Shown here: one piece after another, positions 7,284 to 17,302 of the stretch
How the letters are laid out: each line of letters starts with the position of its first letter
How positions within the stretch are numbered: position 1 is the first letter of the stretch
DNA from: Thermoleophilaceae bacterium
GTDB taxonomy: Bacteria; Actinomycetota; Thermoleophilia; Solirubrobacterales; Thermoleophilaceae
Assembly (NCBI GenBank): GCA_019683805.1
Contig: JADGHQ010000023.1
Span: 1-35,915 of the forward strand
DNA: 35,915 nucleotides
Reading direction: 5' to 3'
Made by a program: the position numbers and the translations under genes
Notes under the pieces: generated by a model
Seen by the model: only the letters and a program-made list of their open reading frames with translations
Database searches by the model: none
Told to the model about the DNA's origin: nothing

Positions 7284-8984
7284 CTAGCCCAGTACGGCGA
7301 GCGCCCGGTCGAGCCGCGTCAGGTTGCCCGACTCGTCCGCCACCACGACGCGCAGATCGAGCTGGACGCGGCGCCGGTGGGCGAGCGCGCGGCCCAACGC
7401 CGGGACCACGCTGCGAGCGAGCCGCAGCCTCAGCGTCGCCGTCCCGGCGCGCGCCAGGCGCGCCTGGGCGCTGCCCAGCACCGACGAGCGGATCGCCGTG
7501 CGCCTGCGCTCCTCGCGACCCATAAGGAGCTGCGCCTTGCAGCTCCCGCCCTCGCCGCTGCGGCAACGCGCGCGGATGCCGCGGAGCAGCTGGCGCAGGT
7601 GGGCGGACGACGGGGCGCGCAGGGACGCCTCAGGCGCGCGGCTGTCGCGGCTCGCGGGTGCGGAGGGTCCGCGCTGAGCAGGCCCCTGCTGCGGGTCGCC
7701 GTAGGTGACCGCGTTGTAGGCGTCGAGGCGGCCGCGGCTCGCTACGGGCGCGCCCAGCGGCACGCGATCCGCTCCGCCCAGGATCGCTGCGCGCACCTGC
7801 TGCGCGCTCCAGTCGGGATGCCGCTCGAGCACGAGCGCGGCCACGCCAGACACCTCGGGCGCGGCCATCGAGGTGCCGTCCATGTAGTCGTAGCCGCCGT
7901 CGTTCCAGGTGCTCGCGATCCCGACGCCGGGCGCGGCGATGTCGACCGCGCCGGCGCCGTAGTTCGAGAACGGCGCGAGCCGGTCGTTCGGGTCGCTCGC
8001 CGCGACGCAGATGATGTTCGGCTCGGGGTAGGCGCAGGGATACTGGGGATCGCGGTCGGTGCTCTCCCCGTTGTTGCCGGCCGCCACGACGAACAGGGTG
8101 TCCGGCGCATCCGCGATCGCCTGCTCGAGCAGCGGGTCGTCGCGCGGGCCGCCGAGGCTCGCGTTCACCACCCGCGCCCCGTGCGTGGCGGCGTAGACGA
8201 ACGCCTGGGCGATGTCGGACGTCCAGCCCGAGCCGTTCGAGTCGAGCACGCGCAGCGGCATCACGGTGCCGTCGAATGCCACGCCCACCACGCCGACGCC
8301 GTTGTTGCCGCGCGCGGCGATCGTGCCCGCCACGTGCGTGCCGTGCCCCTCCTCGTCGGCCGGATCGGCGTCGCCATAGACCCAGTCCCAGCCGTGCACG
8401 TCGTCGACGAAGCCGTCGTGGTCGTCGTCCTTGCCGTTCGCCGCACGCCCCGCGCCGGCCTCGCCCGGGTTGGTCCAGGCGGCGCCGGCGAGGTCCGGGT
8501 GCGACAGGTCGACGCCCGTGTCGACCACCGCGACAGGCGGGGCGCCGCGCCCGGTCGCGAGGTCCCATGCGCGAGTGGCGCCGATGTCCGCGCCGGCCCG
8601 ACCGCCCAGCCCGAGCACGTCCTGCCCGTCGTTCTCGAGCCCCCAGAGCACGCGGAAGTAGGGGTCGTCGGGAACGAACGACGCCGTGTAGCGGAAGTTC
8701 GGCTGAGCCTGCTCCACGCCGTTGTGGCGCGAGAGCTCATCGATGGCGTCATCCACGGTGCCCGCCGGCACGCGCAGGAGCTGCCAGCCGGGGATGTCGA
8801 GCACCTGCTCGAGCTCCGCCCTCGCGACCCGGCGCAGGGCGAGGCGCTCGTGCGCGCTCGCGCCGGGCGCGAACTTCACGAGCACCTGATCGTCCGCGGC
8901 GAGCGGCGTCTCGCCCGCGCACGTGGACGGCGCCCCCAGCGCCACCAGGCACGCTGCGAGCACGGCTGTCCGGGTGACGTTCAC
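7284..8984 (-). CDS. Secreted subtilisin-like serine protease (S8)
   Basis: 566 residues from GTG 8984. Residues 1-23 form a signal peptide ending near STCAGE. Residues about 30-100 match a subtilase propeptide (VLVKFAPGAS...GVEQAQPNFRY). The catalytic triad is complete: Asp155 in VVDTGVD, His214 in HGTHVAGT and Ser372 in GTSMAAPE; the oxyanion Asn is in AAGNNG at about 304. An acidic KDDDHDGFVDD stretch near 185-195 looks like a calcium-binding insertion. After about residue 425 the C-terminal 140 residues are Arg/Ala-rich with a repeated RLARAGTATLRLRLAR style, as in cell-wall or surface-associated tails of this lineage. It should be exported and self-processed. Confidence 0.95.
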   Translation of the reverse strand: MNVTRTAVLAACLVALGAPSTCAGETPLAADDQVLVKFAPGASAHERLALRRVARAELEQVLDIPGWQLLRVPAGTVDDAIDELSRHNGVEQAQPNFRYTASFVPDDPYFRVLWGLENDGQDVLGLGGRAGADIGATRAWDLATGRGAPPVAVVDTGVDLSHPDLAGAAWTNPGEAGAGRAANGKDDDHDGFVDDVHGWDWVYGDADPADEEGHGTHVAGTIAARGNNGVGVVGVAFDGTVMPLRVLDSNGSGWTSDIAQAFVYAATHGARVVNASLGGPRDDPLLEQAIADAPDTLFVVAAGNNGESTDRDPQYPCAYPEPNIICVAASDPNDRLAPFSNYGAGAVDIAAPGVGIASTWNDGGYDYMDGTSMAAPEVSGVAALVLERHPDWSAQQVRAAILGGADRVPLGAPVASRGRLDAYNAVTYGDPQQGPAQRGPSAPASRDSRAPEASLRAPSSAHLRQLLRGIRARCRSGEGGSCKAQLLMGREERRRTAIRSSVLGSAQARLARAGTATLRLRLARSVVPALGRALAHRRRVQLDLRVVVADESGNLTRLDRALAVLG

Positions 8985-9135
8985 ACCCGCGGTAGTCGGC
9001 CGGGCGGGCAGGGCGCAGGCCCAGGCTCGACGGACCTACTACCCCAGCCGGGAGTGGCTGGCGTGCGCGCGCCAAGCGCGGGAGTTGGCGCGCGCACGAT
9101 CGAAAGCGGCGCTCGGCGAGCCGATCCGATCACCG

Positions 9136-9441
9136 ATGCTCGTCGAGTCGATCGTCCTCGCCACGCTCCTGCTCGCCACCGCGGCCGCCGTGCCGCTCGC
9201 CCGGCGGCGGGTGCGGCTCTGCGTGGACCACGTGCTCCTGCTCATCCCCGCGCCGCCGCTCCTGCTCATCGCGGTCGCGCTCGCAGCCTGCGAGCACCTC
9301 CCGGCGGCGATCGCGGTCGCTTACGCCGGGCTGCAGGCGGCCGTGATCGCGTGCTGGTTCCCTACCGGCAACGCGCGCTGGTCGCGCTTCGAGCGCGACT
9401 TCTGGGCGTACGTGCGCGAGGCCGAGAGGGTCGGCGACTAG
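9136..9441 (+). CDS. Small integral membrane protein
   Basis: 101 residues from ATG 9136; an upstream extension of the frame lacks a membrane-protein pattern and overlaps the subtilase promoter. Hydrophobic segments are visible at about 5-20, 33-51 and 56-74, separated by a short basic loop (ARRRVRL), followed by a charged C-terminal tail (RWSRFERDFWAYVREAE). The ribosome binding site is weak. I do not recognise the family. The stop codon overlaps the first base of a terminator-like hairpin. Confidence 0.65.
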   Translation: MLVESIVLATLLLATAAAVPLARRRVRLCVDHVLLLIPAPPLLLIAVALAACEHLPAAIAVAYAGLQAAVIACWFPTGNARWSRFERDFWAYVREAERVGD

Positions 9442-9467
9442 CTCGGGGCGCTCGCTGCGCCCCGAGC
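9441..9467. terminator. Bidirectional hairpin between small membrane gene and lon
   Basis: A 10-bp perfect stem, GCTCGGGGCG (9441-9450) with CGCCCCGAGC (9458-9467), around a 7-base loop. It separates the convergent small membrane protein gene and lon, ending 5 bases before the lon stop codon. No long T tract follows on either strand. Confidence 0.65.
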
Positions 9468-9471
9468 CGGT

Positions 9472-11754
<2,283 letters not shown>

Positions 11755-11773
11755 GGGTTCACTTCCCGCGGCT

Positions 11774-11788
11774 CTTACGTTGCGTAAG
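11774..11788. promoter_or_regulatory. Palindrome at the lon promoter, candidate operator
   Basis: CTTACG and CGTAAG, separated by TTG, form a perfect 6-bp-arm palindrome. On the lon strand it starts 2 bases after the -10 box, so it should cover the transcription start. It matches neither the HspR (HAIR) consensus nor a clean ClgR site as I recall them. A repressor acting by blocking initiation is inferred. Confidence 0.45.
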
Positions 11789-11790
11789 CG

Positions 11791-11796
11791 AGTATA
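11791..11796 (-). promoter_or_regulatory. lon -10 box
   Basis: TATACT on the minus strand, a five-of-six match to TATAAT, in one of the few AT-rich patches of the window, about 36 bases upstream of the lon TTG. No convincing -35 hexamer is seen at 16-18 bases, which suggests an activated or alternative-sigma promoter. Confidence 0.5.
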
Positions 11797-11869
11797 TAAC
11801 CAGTCGGGAGAGAAGACCTAAGCGGAAGCGACTGAGATCGGCGGGCGGGTCAGGCTGCGCCGAGCGCGG

Positions 11870-12856
11870 TCAGGCGACCGTCGCGCGCGATCGCTTGACC
11901 GCGTACATCCGCTTGTCGGCGGCGCGGTGGAGCTCGTCGGCCGTGCGGCCGTCGCGCGGGAAGAGCGCGATGCCGATGCTCGCCTGGCTCGGCGCGATCG
12001 AGCGCCCGACGCGCTGCGCGAGCGCCCTCCCGACCCGCTCGTCGGCCCTGAGTGCCACGACGGCGAACTCGTCGCCGCCCATGCGACCGAGCACGTCCCC
12101 CTCCCGCAGCGTCGCGCGCATGCGGCGCACCGCCTCCACGAGCAGCGCGTCGCCGGCGGCGTGGCCGTGCGTGTCGTTCACCGACTTGAAGTCGTCGAAG
12201 TCAAGGTGGATCAGCGCCAGGGTCTCGCGCCGGTCCGCAGCCTGCTCGAGCGCGAGCGCGAGCCGCTCCTCCAGCCCGCGTCGGTTCAGGCAGCCGGTCA
12301 GCGGGTCGGTGCGGGAGGCGAGCGCGAGCTCCCGGCGCTGGCGCCGGCCCCTGCTCGCCTGCCAGACGCACGTCCCGGCCACGATCGTGAGCGTGCAGAG
12401 GAAGAGCGTCATGTACGGCCAGGGCACCCCTCCGAGGAGCAATGCGACGAGCAGGAACGAGGCCAGGTCCGAGACGGCGATCGCGGCGACGAGCAGCGTG
12501 ATCGAGTACGAGACGCTCGCGAACACGACGGGCACGAAGCCGAGGTACGAGAGCGGGCTTCGCACGCCCCCATCGAGCGCGGCGCCGACCGCGATCAGCA
12601 CGACGACGCCGGTGTTCCACGCGGCCGCGAACGCGATCTCGCGGCGGCGGCTTCCGGCGATCATCCTGCGGAACGGCAGCAGGGCCGCGAACGCCCCGAA
12701 CGCCGCGCCGCCGCAGGTGAGCGCCACGAGCGCGGCGCGGTGCGGCTGGTGCCAGGTCGTCGCTACGTAGACGAGCGTCACGGCGCAGGACAGCAGCGTG
12801 CACCAGATACCGCCCCAGACGCTCGAGACGACACGCTCTCGTCCGAGTCCCTCCAT
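11870..12856 (-). CDS. Membrane-bound diguanylate cyclase (GGDEF)
   Basis: Synthesises cyclic di-GMP from two GTP. 328 residues from ATG 12856, preceded by a GGGGGG run six bases upstream. About six hydrophobic segments fill residues 15-165 and form an unrecognised membrane sensor. A short basic linker (SRGRRQRREL) leads to the GGDEF domain, about 178-325, beginning TDPLTGCLNRR. The active site is an intact GGDEF at 260-264, and the RxxD inhibitory site is present five residues before it (Arg251-Asp254), so product feedback is expected. There is no EAL domain. Nothing in the neighbourhood suggests the signal sensed. Confidence 0.93.
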   Translation of the reverse strand: MEGLGRERVVSSVWGGIWCTLLSCAVTLVYVATTWHQPHRAALVALTCGGAAFGAFAALLPFRRMIAGSRRREIAFAAAWNTGVVVLIAVGAALDGGVRSPLSYLGFVPVVFASVSYSITLLVAAIAVSDLASFLLVALLLGGVPWPYMTLFLCTLTIVAGTCVWQASRGRRQRRELALASRTDPLTGCLNRRGLEERLALALEQAADRRETLALIHLDFDDFKSVNDTHGHAAGDALLVEAVRRMRATLREGDVLGRMGGDEFAVVALRADERVGRALAQRVGRSIAPSQASIGIALFPRDGRTADELHRAADKRMYAVKRSRATVA

Positions 12857-13094
12857 CTCTTACCCCCCGGGTTGATCGCTCGCGGTGCGGGCGCGCTTGA
12901 GTCGTGCAAGCGCTGCCGGTAAGCCCTCGGACCCCGCGCGGACAGGTGTCCGGTCAAGGGCGGCTCGGGCTTCAGTCGCGCCGTTTGCGCGGCCCGGTCG
13001 AGGGGCTGCTCGAGTCCCCCCCTGCCCGTCTCGCGCGCAACCGCGTAACCTGGGCACGCGGCGGCGCGCGCCGTCGCGAGCCGGGCGGCGAAAG

Positions 13095-13133
13095 ATGCGA
13101 ATCCCGACCCGGTATTCTGAGTTTCCGCGATGA
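13095..13133 (+). CDS. Possible 12-codon upstream ORF overlapping cysD
   Basis: ATG 13095 opens a short frame coding for MRIPTRYSEFPR and ends in a TGA that overlaps the cysD start as ATGA. A GGCGGCGAAAG stretch precedes it. It contains no cysteine, so it is not an obvious Cys-responsive leader peptide. It may couple translation of cysD, which lacks its own clear ribosome binding site. Alternatively it is chance and cysD is translated from a leaderless mRNA driven by the TATTCT at 13113-13118. Confidence 0.25.
   Translation: MRIPTRYSEFPR
13113..13118 (+). promoter_or_regulatory. Candidate -10 box for leaderless cysD mRNA
   Basis: TATTCT lies 11 bases before the cysD ATG. Transcription from it would start about 4 bases before, or at, the start codon. 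The AT-rich patch stands out in this GC-rich context, but no good -35 is visible. Confidence 0.35.
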
Positions 13134-14035
13134 GCTACGAGCTCTCACATCTGCGCGCCCTCGAGGCCGAGGCAGTCCACGTGATGCGCGAGGTGGCGGC
13201 CGAGTTCGAGCGGCCCGTGCTGCTCTTCTCGGGCGGCAAGGACTCCGCGGTGCTCGTGCGCCTGGCCGAGAAGGCGTTCCGCCCGGGCCGCTTCCCGTTC
13301 CCGCTCATGCACGTGGACACGGGCCACAACTTCCCCGAGGTGATCGAGTACCGCGACCGCCTCGTCGAGCGGATCGGCGAGCGCCTGATCGTCGCCTCAG
13401 TCGAGGAGTCGATTCGCCAGGGCCGCGTCGTCGAGGAGACCGGGCCGCGCGCGTCGCGCAACCGCCTCCAGACCGTGACGCTGCTCGACGCCATCGCCGA
13501 GCACCGCTTCGACGCCGCCTTCGGCGGCGCCCGCCGCGACGAGGAGCGGGCCCGCGCGAAGGAGCGCGTGCTCTCGTTCCGCAACGAGGCCGGCCAGTGG
13601 GACCCGAAGTCGCAGCGGCCCGAGCCCTGGGCGCTCTACAACACGCGCATCCGGCGGGGCGAGCACGTGCGCGTGTTCCCGCTCTCGAACTGGACCGAGC
13701 TCGACGTCTGGCAGTACATCGCCGAGGAGGGGATCGAGCTGCCGTCGATCTACTTCGCGCACAGGCGGCAGGTGTTCCGGCGCGACGGGATGCTCTACGC
13801 GGTCTCCCCCTTCGTCGAGCTGATGGACGGGGAGGAGCCGTTCGAGGCGAGCGTCCGCTACCGCACCGTGGGCGACATGACCTGCACCGGGGGCGTCGAG
13901 TCGAAGGCCGCGACGCTCGAGGAGGTCGTGGCGGAGATCGCGGCCACGCGCGTGACCGAGCGCGGCGAGACGCGCGCCGACGACCGCGTCAGCGAGGCCG
14001 CGATGGAGGACCGCAAGCGGGTGGGCTACTTCTGA
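13130..14035 (+). CDS. cysD: Sulfate adenylyltransferase subunit 2
   Basis: Catalytic subunit of ATP sulfurylase, making adenosine 5'-phosphosulfate from sulfate and ATP in assimilation. 301 residues, the normal size. The PP-loop SGGKDSAVL is at about 34-42, followed by the family blocks MHVDTGHNFPEV, FGGARRDEE, WDPKSQRPEPW, FPLSNWTELDVWQYI and the C-terminal DMTCTGGVESKA. Its TGA shares one base with the ATG of cysNC, so the pair is translationally coupled and the two proteins form a complex. Start at ATG 13130; no strong ribosome binding site is visible. Confidence 0.97.
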   Translation: MSYELSHLRALEAEAVHVMREVAAEFERPVLLFSGGKDSAVLVRLAEKAFRPGRFPFPLMHVDTGHNFPEVIEYRDRLVERIGERLIVASVEESIRQGRVVEETGPRASRNRLQTVTLLDAIAEHRFDAAFGGARRDEERARAKERVLSFRNEAGQWDPKSQRPEPWALYNTRIRRGEHVRVFPLSNWTELDVWQYIAEEGIELPSIYFAHRRQVFRRDGMLYAVSPFVELMDGEEPFEASVRYRTVGDMTCTGGVESKAATLEEVVAEIAATRVTERGETRADDRVSEAAMEDRKRVGYF

Positions 14036-15975
14036 TGGACCGCTCCGTCGAGCCAGAGCCCGGCGCGGGCCCGGGCGGGCACGCCACCGCCCCCACGCGG
14101 GCGAGTACCCTGCGGATCGCCACCGCGGGCTCGGTCGACGATGGCAAGAGCACGCTGATCGGGCGCCTGCTGCTCGACTCGAAGCAGGTGTTCGCGGACC
14201 AGCTCCGGCACGTCGAGGAGGCGAGCCGCCGGCGCGGCGACGGCTACGTGGACCTGGCGCTGCTCACCGACGGCCTGCGCGCGGAGCGCGAGCAGGGCAT
14301 AACGATCGACGTCGCCTACCGCTACTTCGCCACCCCGCGCCGCCGCTTCATCGTCGCCGACACGCCGGGCCACGCCCGCTACACGCGCAACATGGTGACC
14401 GGCGCCTCCACCGCCGACGTCTCGCTGATCCTGCTCGACGCGCGCAAGGGCGTGGTGGAGCAGACCAAGCGCCACGCCTTCGTGAGCGCGCTCGTGGGCG
14501 TCCGCCACCTCGTCATCTGCGTCAACAAGCTGGACCTCGTCGACTGGAGCGAGCGCGTCTTCGACGAGATCGTGTCCGACTTCGGGGACTTCGCCGCGAA
14601 GCTCGAGCTCGGCGAGGTGACCTTCATCCCGATCTCGGCGCTCCACGGCGACAACGTCGTCGAGCGCTCGGGCAACACCCCCTGGTACGACGGGCCGCCG
14701 CTGCTCTACCACCTCGAGCACCTGCACGTGGCGTCCGACCGCAACCTCGTCGACTGCCGGTTCCCGGTGCAGTGGGTGATCCGCCCGCTCGACGACGAGC
14801 ACAGCGGCTACCGCGGCTACGCCGGGCAGGTCGCGAGCGGCGTGTTCCGGGCGGGCGACGAGGTGGTGGTGCTGCCCTCGGGCGAGCGCACGCGGATCGC
14901 CGGCATCGACGGGCCGGAGGGGGAGCTCGAGGAGGCGTTCCCGCCGATGTCGGTGGCGCTGCGGCTCGCCGACGACGTGGACGTCTCGCGCGGGGACGTG
15001 ATCTGCAGGCCCGACAACCGCCCCACGCGCGCCCGCGACATCGAGGCGATGGTGTGCTGGATGTCGGAGCGCCCGCTGCGGCCCGGCCAGCGGCTGCACC
15101 TCAAGCACACGACCCGCTGGACGCAGGTGACGGTCGAGGACGTGCGCTACCGGGTGGACGTCGAGACGCTCCACCGCGACCGCGGCGCCGACCGGCTCGA
15201 GCTCAACGACATCGGCCGCGTGCACCTGCGGACGAGCTCGCTGCTGCTCGTCGACGACTACCGCCGCAACCGCCAGATGGGCAGCTTCATCCTCGTCGAC
15301 GAGGCCACGAACGACACGGTCGCGGCCGGCATGATCTCGGCGATCGTCACCGGCGACGGCGCGCGCGAGGCGGGGCGCAGCCCCAACGTGGTGTGGCAGC
15401 CCTCCGCGATCGAGCGGCCGGAGCGCTGGCGGGCGCTCGGCGCCTGCGGCGCGACGGTGTGGCTCACCGGGCTCCCCGCATCGGGCAAGTCGACGATCGG
15501 CGCGGCGCTCGAGCGCGCGCTCGTGGAGCGCGGGGCGCACGCCTACATGCTCGACGGCGACAACCTGCGCCACGGCCTCAACGGCAACCTCGGCTTCTCG
15601 GCCGAGGACCGCTCCGAGAACATCCGGCGCACGGCCGAGGTCGCGCGCCTGTTCGCCGACGCCGGGAGCATCGCGATCGTGACCCTCGTGAGCCCCTACC
15701 GCAGCGACCGCGAGCGCGCCCGCGAGCTGCACGCCCGCGACGGCCTCGAGTTCGTCGAGGTGCACGTGGACACCCCGCTCGAGGAGTGCGAGCGCCGCGA
15801 CCCGAAGGGCCTCTACGCGCGCGCCCGCCGCGGCGAGCTGACCGGCATGACCGGCGTCGACGACCCCTACGAGCCGCCCGAGCAGCCCGACCTCACGATC
15901 GCGGGCGGCGAGCCGGGGGAGGCCGTGGCTCGGATCCTCGAGGAGCTCGAGCGGCGCGGGATCGTCGCGCCGTAG
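14035..15975 (+). CDS. cysNC: Bifunctional sulfate adenylyltransferase subunit 1 / APS kinase
   Basis: 646 residues fusing CysN and CysC. The N-terminal GTPase module drives ATP sulfurylase; its P-loop GSVDDGKST is at about 32-40, the switch II DTPGHARYTRNM and the guanine motif NKLDLVDW follow. Two beta-barrel domains occupy about 235-435. After a linker, the APS kinase domain begins near 470, with P-loop GLPASGKST from 479 and the block DGDNLRHGLN...RSENIRR, then the SPYRSDRERAR active-site region. Together with CysD it converts sulfate to PAPS. The fused form is common in actinobacteria and proteobacteria. Start ATG overlaps the cysD stop by one base. Confidence 0.97.
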   Translation: MDRSVEPEPGAGPGGHATAPTRASTLRIATAGSVDDGKSTLIGRLLLDSKQVFADQLRHVEEASRRRGDGYVDLALLTDGLRAEREQGITIDVAYRYFATPRRRFIVADTPGHARYTRNMVTGASTADVSLILLDARKGVVEQTKRHAFVSALVGVRHLVICVNKLDLVDWSERVFDEIVSDFGDFAAKLELGEVTFIPISALHGDNVVERSGNTPWYDGPPLLYHLEHLHVASDRNLVDCRFPVQWVIRPLDDEHSGYRGYAGQVASGVFRAGDEVVVLPSGERTRIAGIDGPEGELEEAFPPMSVALRLADDVDVSRGDVICRPDNRPTRARDIEAMVCWMSERPLRPGQRLHLKHTTRWTQVTVEDVRYRVDVETLHRDRGADRLELNDIGRVHLRTSSLLLVDDYRRNRQMGSFILVDEATNDTVAAGMISAIVTGDGAREAGRSPNVVWQPSAIERPERWRALGACGATVWLTGLPASGKSTIGAALERALVERGAHAYMLDGDNLRHGLNGNLGFSAEDRSENIRRTAEVARLFADAGSIAIVTLVSPYRSDRERARELHARDGLEFVEVHVDTPLEECERRDPKGLYARARRGELTGMTGVDDPYEPPEQPDLTIAGGEPGEAVARILEELERRGIVAP

Positions 15976-15997
15976 GCGCGGCGCCCTCGCGTACTTC

Positions 15998-16010
15998 CCC
16001 CGGACCGGGG
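15998..16010. promoter_or_regulatory. GC palindrome after cysNC
   Basis: CCCCGG-A-CCGGGG, a 13-base perfect palindrome 22 bases after the cysNC stop. The arms are adjacent to a single central base, so it cannot form a good RNA hairpin and is more likely a protein-binding site or chance in GC-rich DNA. Confidence 0.25.
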
Positions 16011-16041
16011 TATCTCCCAGCCATCCCCCGCGCACCGACGA

Positions 16042-16074
16042 GTCTCGAGCGCGTCTCAGGCGTGGGCTCGAGAC
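16042..16074. repeat. Perfect 9-bp inverted repeat upstream of VOC gene
   Basis: GTCTCGAGC at 16042-16050 and its exact reverse complement GCTCGAGAC at 16066-16074, with a 15-base spacer, ending 31 bases before the VOC start codon. The arms are less GC-biased than the surroundings. The spacing of about two helical turns between centres suits a dimeric regulator; a 5' UTR hairpin is also possible. Confidence 0.5.
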
Positions 16075-16105
16075 CGGCGGCGCGCCGGCACCGAGAGGAG
16101 GCAGC

Positions 16106-16465
16106 ATGGGACAGCAGGTGGTCCATTTCGAGGTCGTCGGGAAGGACGGCGAGAGGCTGCGGAGCTACTACTCCGAGCTGTTCGGCTGGGAGTTCGACAC
16201 GAACAACCCGATGAACTACGGGATCGTCCGGCGTGACGAGAGCGCTGGCAGCTCGAACATCGGCGGAGGCGTAGGCGAGGGCCCCGACGGCTACGCGGGG
16301 CACGTCACGTTCTACGTCGGGGTGCCCGACGTGGAGGCCGCGCTCGCGAAGGCCGAGAGCCTCGGCGGGACGCGCGTCATGGGCCCGGAGCGGGTGACCG
16401 AGGACGTCGAGCTCGGCCACTTCACGGACCCCGAGGGGCACCTGATCGGGCTCGTGAGGGCCTAG
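16106..16465 (+). CDS. VOC-family protein
   Basis: 119 residues from ATG 16106 with an excellent GAGGAGG four bases upstream. The opening VVHFEVVGKDGERLRSYYSELFGW, the second half GHVTFYVGVPDVEAALAKAESLGG and the closing FTDPEGHLIGLV are typical of small VOC proteins annotated as glyoxalase-like. Likely metal ligands are His7, the His of GHVTF and the Glu of DPEG. The substrate is unknown. It has its own upstream region with an inverted repeat and ends at a strong convergent terminator, so it is monocistronic. Confidence 0.88.
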   Translation: MGQQVVHFEVVGKDGERLRSYYSELFGWEFDTNNPMNYGIVRRDESAGSSNIGGGVGEGPDGYAGHVTFYVGVPDVEAALAKAESLGGTRVMGPERVTEDVELGHFTDPEGHLIGLVRA

Positions 16466-16483
16466 CAAGCGGCCGCAAACGCT

Positions 16484-16519
16484 CCCGCCCCCGCGCGGCG
16501 CCGCTCGCGCGGGGGCGGG
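16484..16519. terminator. Strong bidirectional terminator hairpin
   Basis: A perfect 14-bp stem (16484-16497 with 16506-16519) of almost only G and C around an 8-base loop, between the convergent VOC gene and the last gene of the amine-catabolic operon. No T tract is present, as is common in GC-rich actinobacteria. Confidence 0.75.
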
Positions 16520-16532
16520 GCGCCGGGCGCGA

Positions 16533-17276
16533 TCACTCGGGAGTGAGGTATGCCGCGGTGATGCCGCCGTCGACCAGGAAGTTCGCGGCGTTCACGTAGG
16601 ACGACTCGTCGCTCGCCAGGAAGAGCGCCGCGTTCGCGATCTCCTCTGCCTCGGCGAAGCGGCCCATGGGCAGGTGGACGCGCCGGCGCTCCGCCTGCTC
16701 GGGGTCCTTCGCGAACAGCTCCTGCAGCAGCGGCGTGTTCACCGGCCCCGGGCAGAGCGCGTTCACGCGCACGCCGCGGCGCGCGAACTCCACCCCCAGC
16801 TCGCGCGAGAGGGCGAGCACGCCGCCCTTCGAGGCGGTGTAGGAGATCTGCGAGGTGGCGGCGCCCATGCTCGCCACGAACGAGGCGGTGTTGATGACCG
16901 AGCCGCCGCCGCGCTCGAGCAGGTGCGGGATGCCGTGCTTGCAGCAGAGGAACACGCTCTTGAGGTTCACGTCCTGCACGCGCTGCCACGCCTCGAGGGG
17001 GGTCTCGAGCGCGGAGCGGTCGTCGGGCGGCGCGATGCCCGCGTTGTTGAAGAGCACGTCGATTCCGCCGAGCTCCGCGGCGACGCGCTCGTAGAGCGCG
17101 CGCACCTGCCCCTCGTCGGTGACGTCCGCCCGCAGCGACAGCTCCCCCGGAGCGCCCTCCTGCAGATCGACGCCGACCACGATCGCGCCCTCGCGGGCGA
17201 AGAGGTCGGCGCTTGCGCGGCCGATGCCACCGCAGGCGCCCGTGATCACGCACACCTTTCCGTCGAGCCTGCCCAT
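16533..17276 (-). CDS. Short-chain dehydrogenase/reductase (SDR)
   Basis: Classical SDR, 247 residues from ATG 17276 with AGGAGG four bases upstream. The NAD(P)-binding TGACGGIG is at 12-19, Asp37 after the second strand suggests NAD preference, NNAG is at 77-80, and the catalytic Ser132, Tyr146 and Lys150 (YTASK) are present; PGPVNTPL and the C-terminal VDGGITAAY are canonical. It is the last gene of the operon, 26 bases after the GS-like ligase 1 stop. In this context it may oxidise a hydroxyl or hydroxy-acid product of an amino alcohol or amine; that is inference. Confidence 0.93.
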   Translation of the reverse strand: MGRLDGKVCVITGACGGIGRASADLFAREGAIVVGVDLQEGAPGELSLRADVTDEGQVRALYERVAAELGGIDVLFNNAGIAPPDDRSALETPLEAWQRVQDVNLKSVFLCCKHGIPHLLERGGGSVINTASFVASMGAATSQISYTASKGGVLALSRELGVEFARRGVRVNALCPGPVNTPLLQELFAKDPEQAERRRVHLPMGRFAEAEEIANAALFLASDESSYVNAANFLVDGGITAAYLTPE

Positions 17277-17302
17277 CCCACCTCCTCTGGTCGTGCGCAG
17301 CG

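Noticed and set aside
8923-9135. N-terminal extension of the small membrane protein
   Set aside because: It would overlap the subtilase start region on the other strand, and the extra 71 residues are Arg/Ala noise before a clear membrane-protein N-terminus at ATG 9136.
11774-11788. HspR (HAIR) operator for lon
   Set aside because: The arms CTTACG/CGTAAG do not fit the CTTGAGT-N7-ACTCAAG consensus, so I list it only as an unassigned palindrome.
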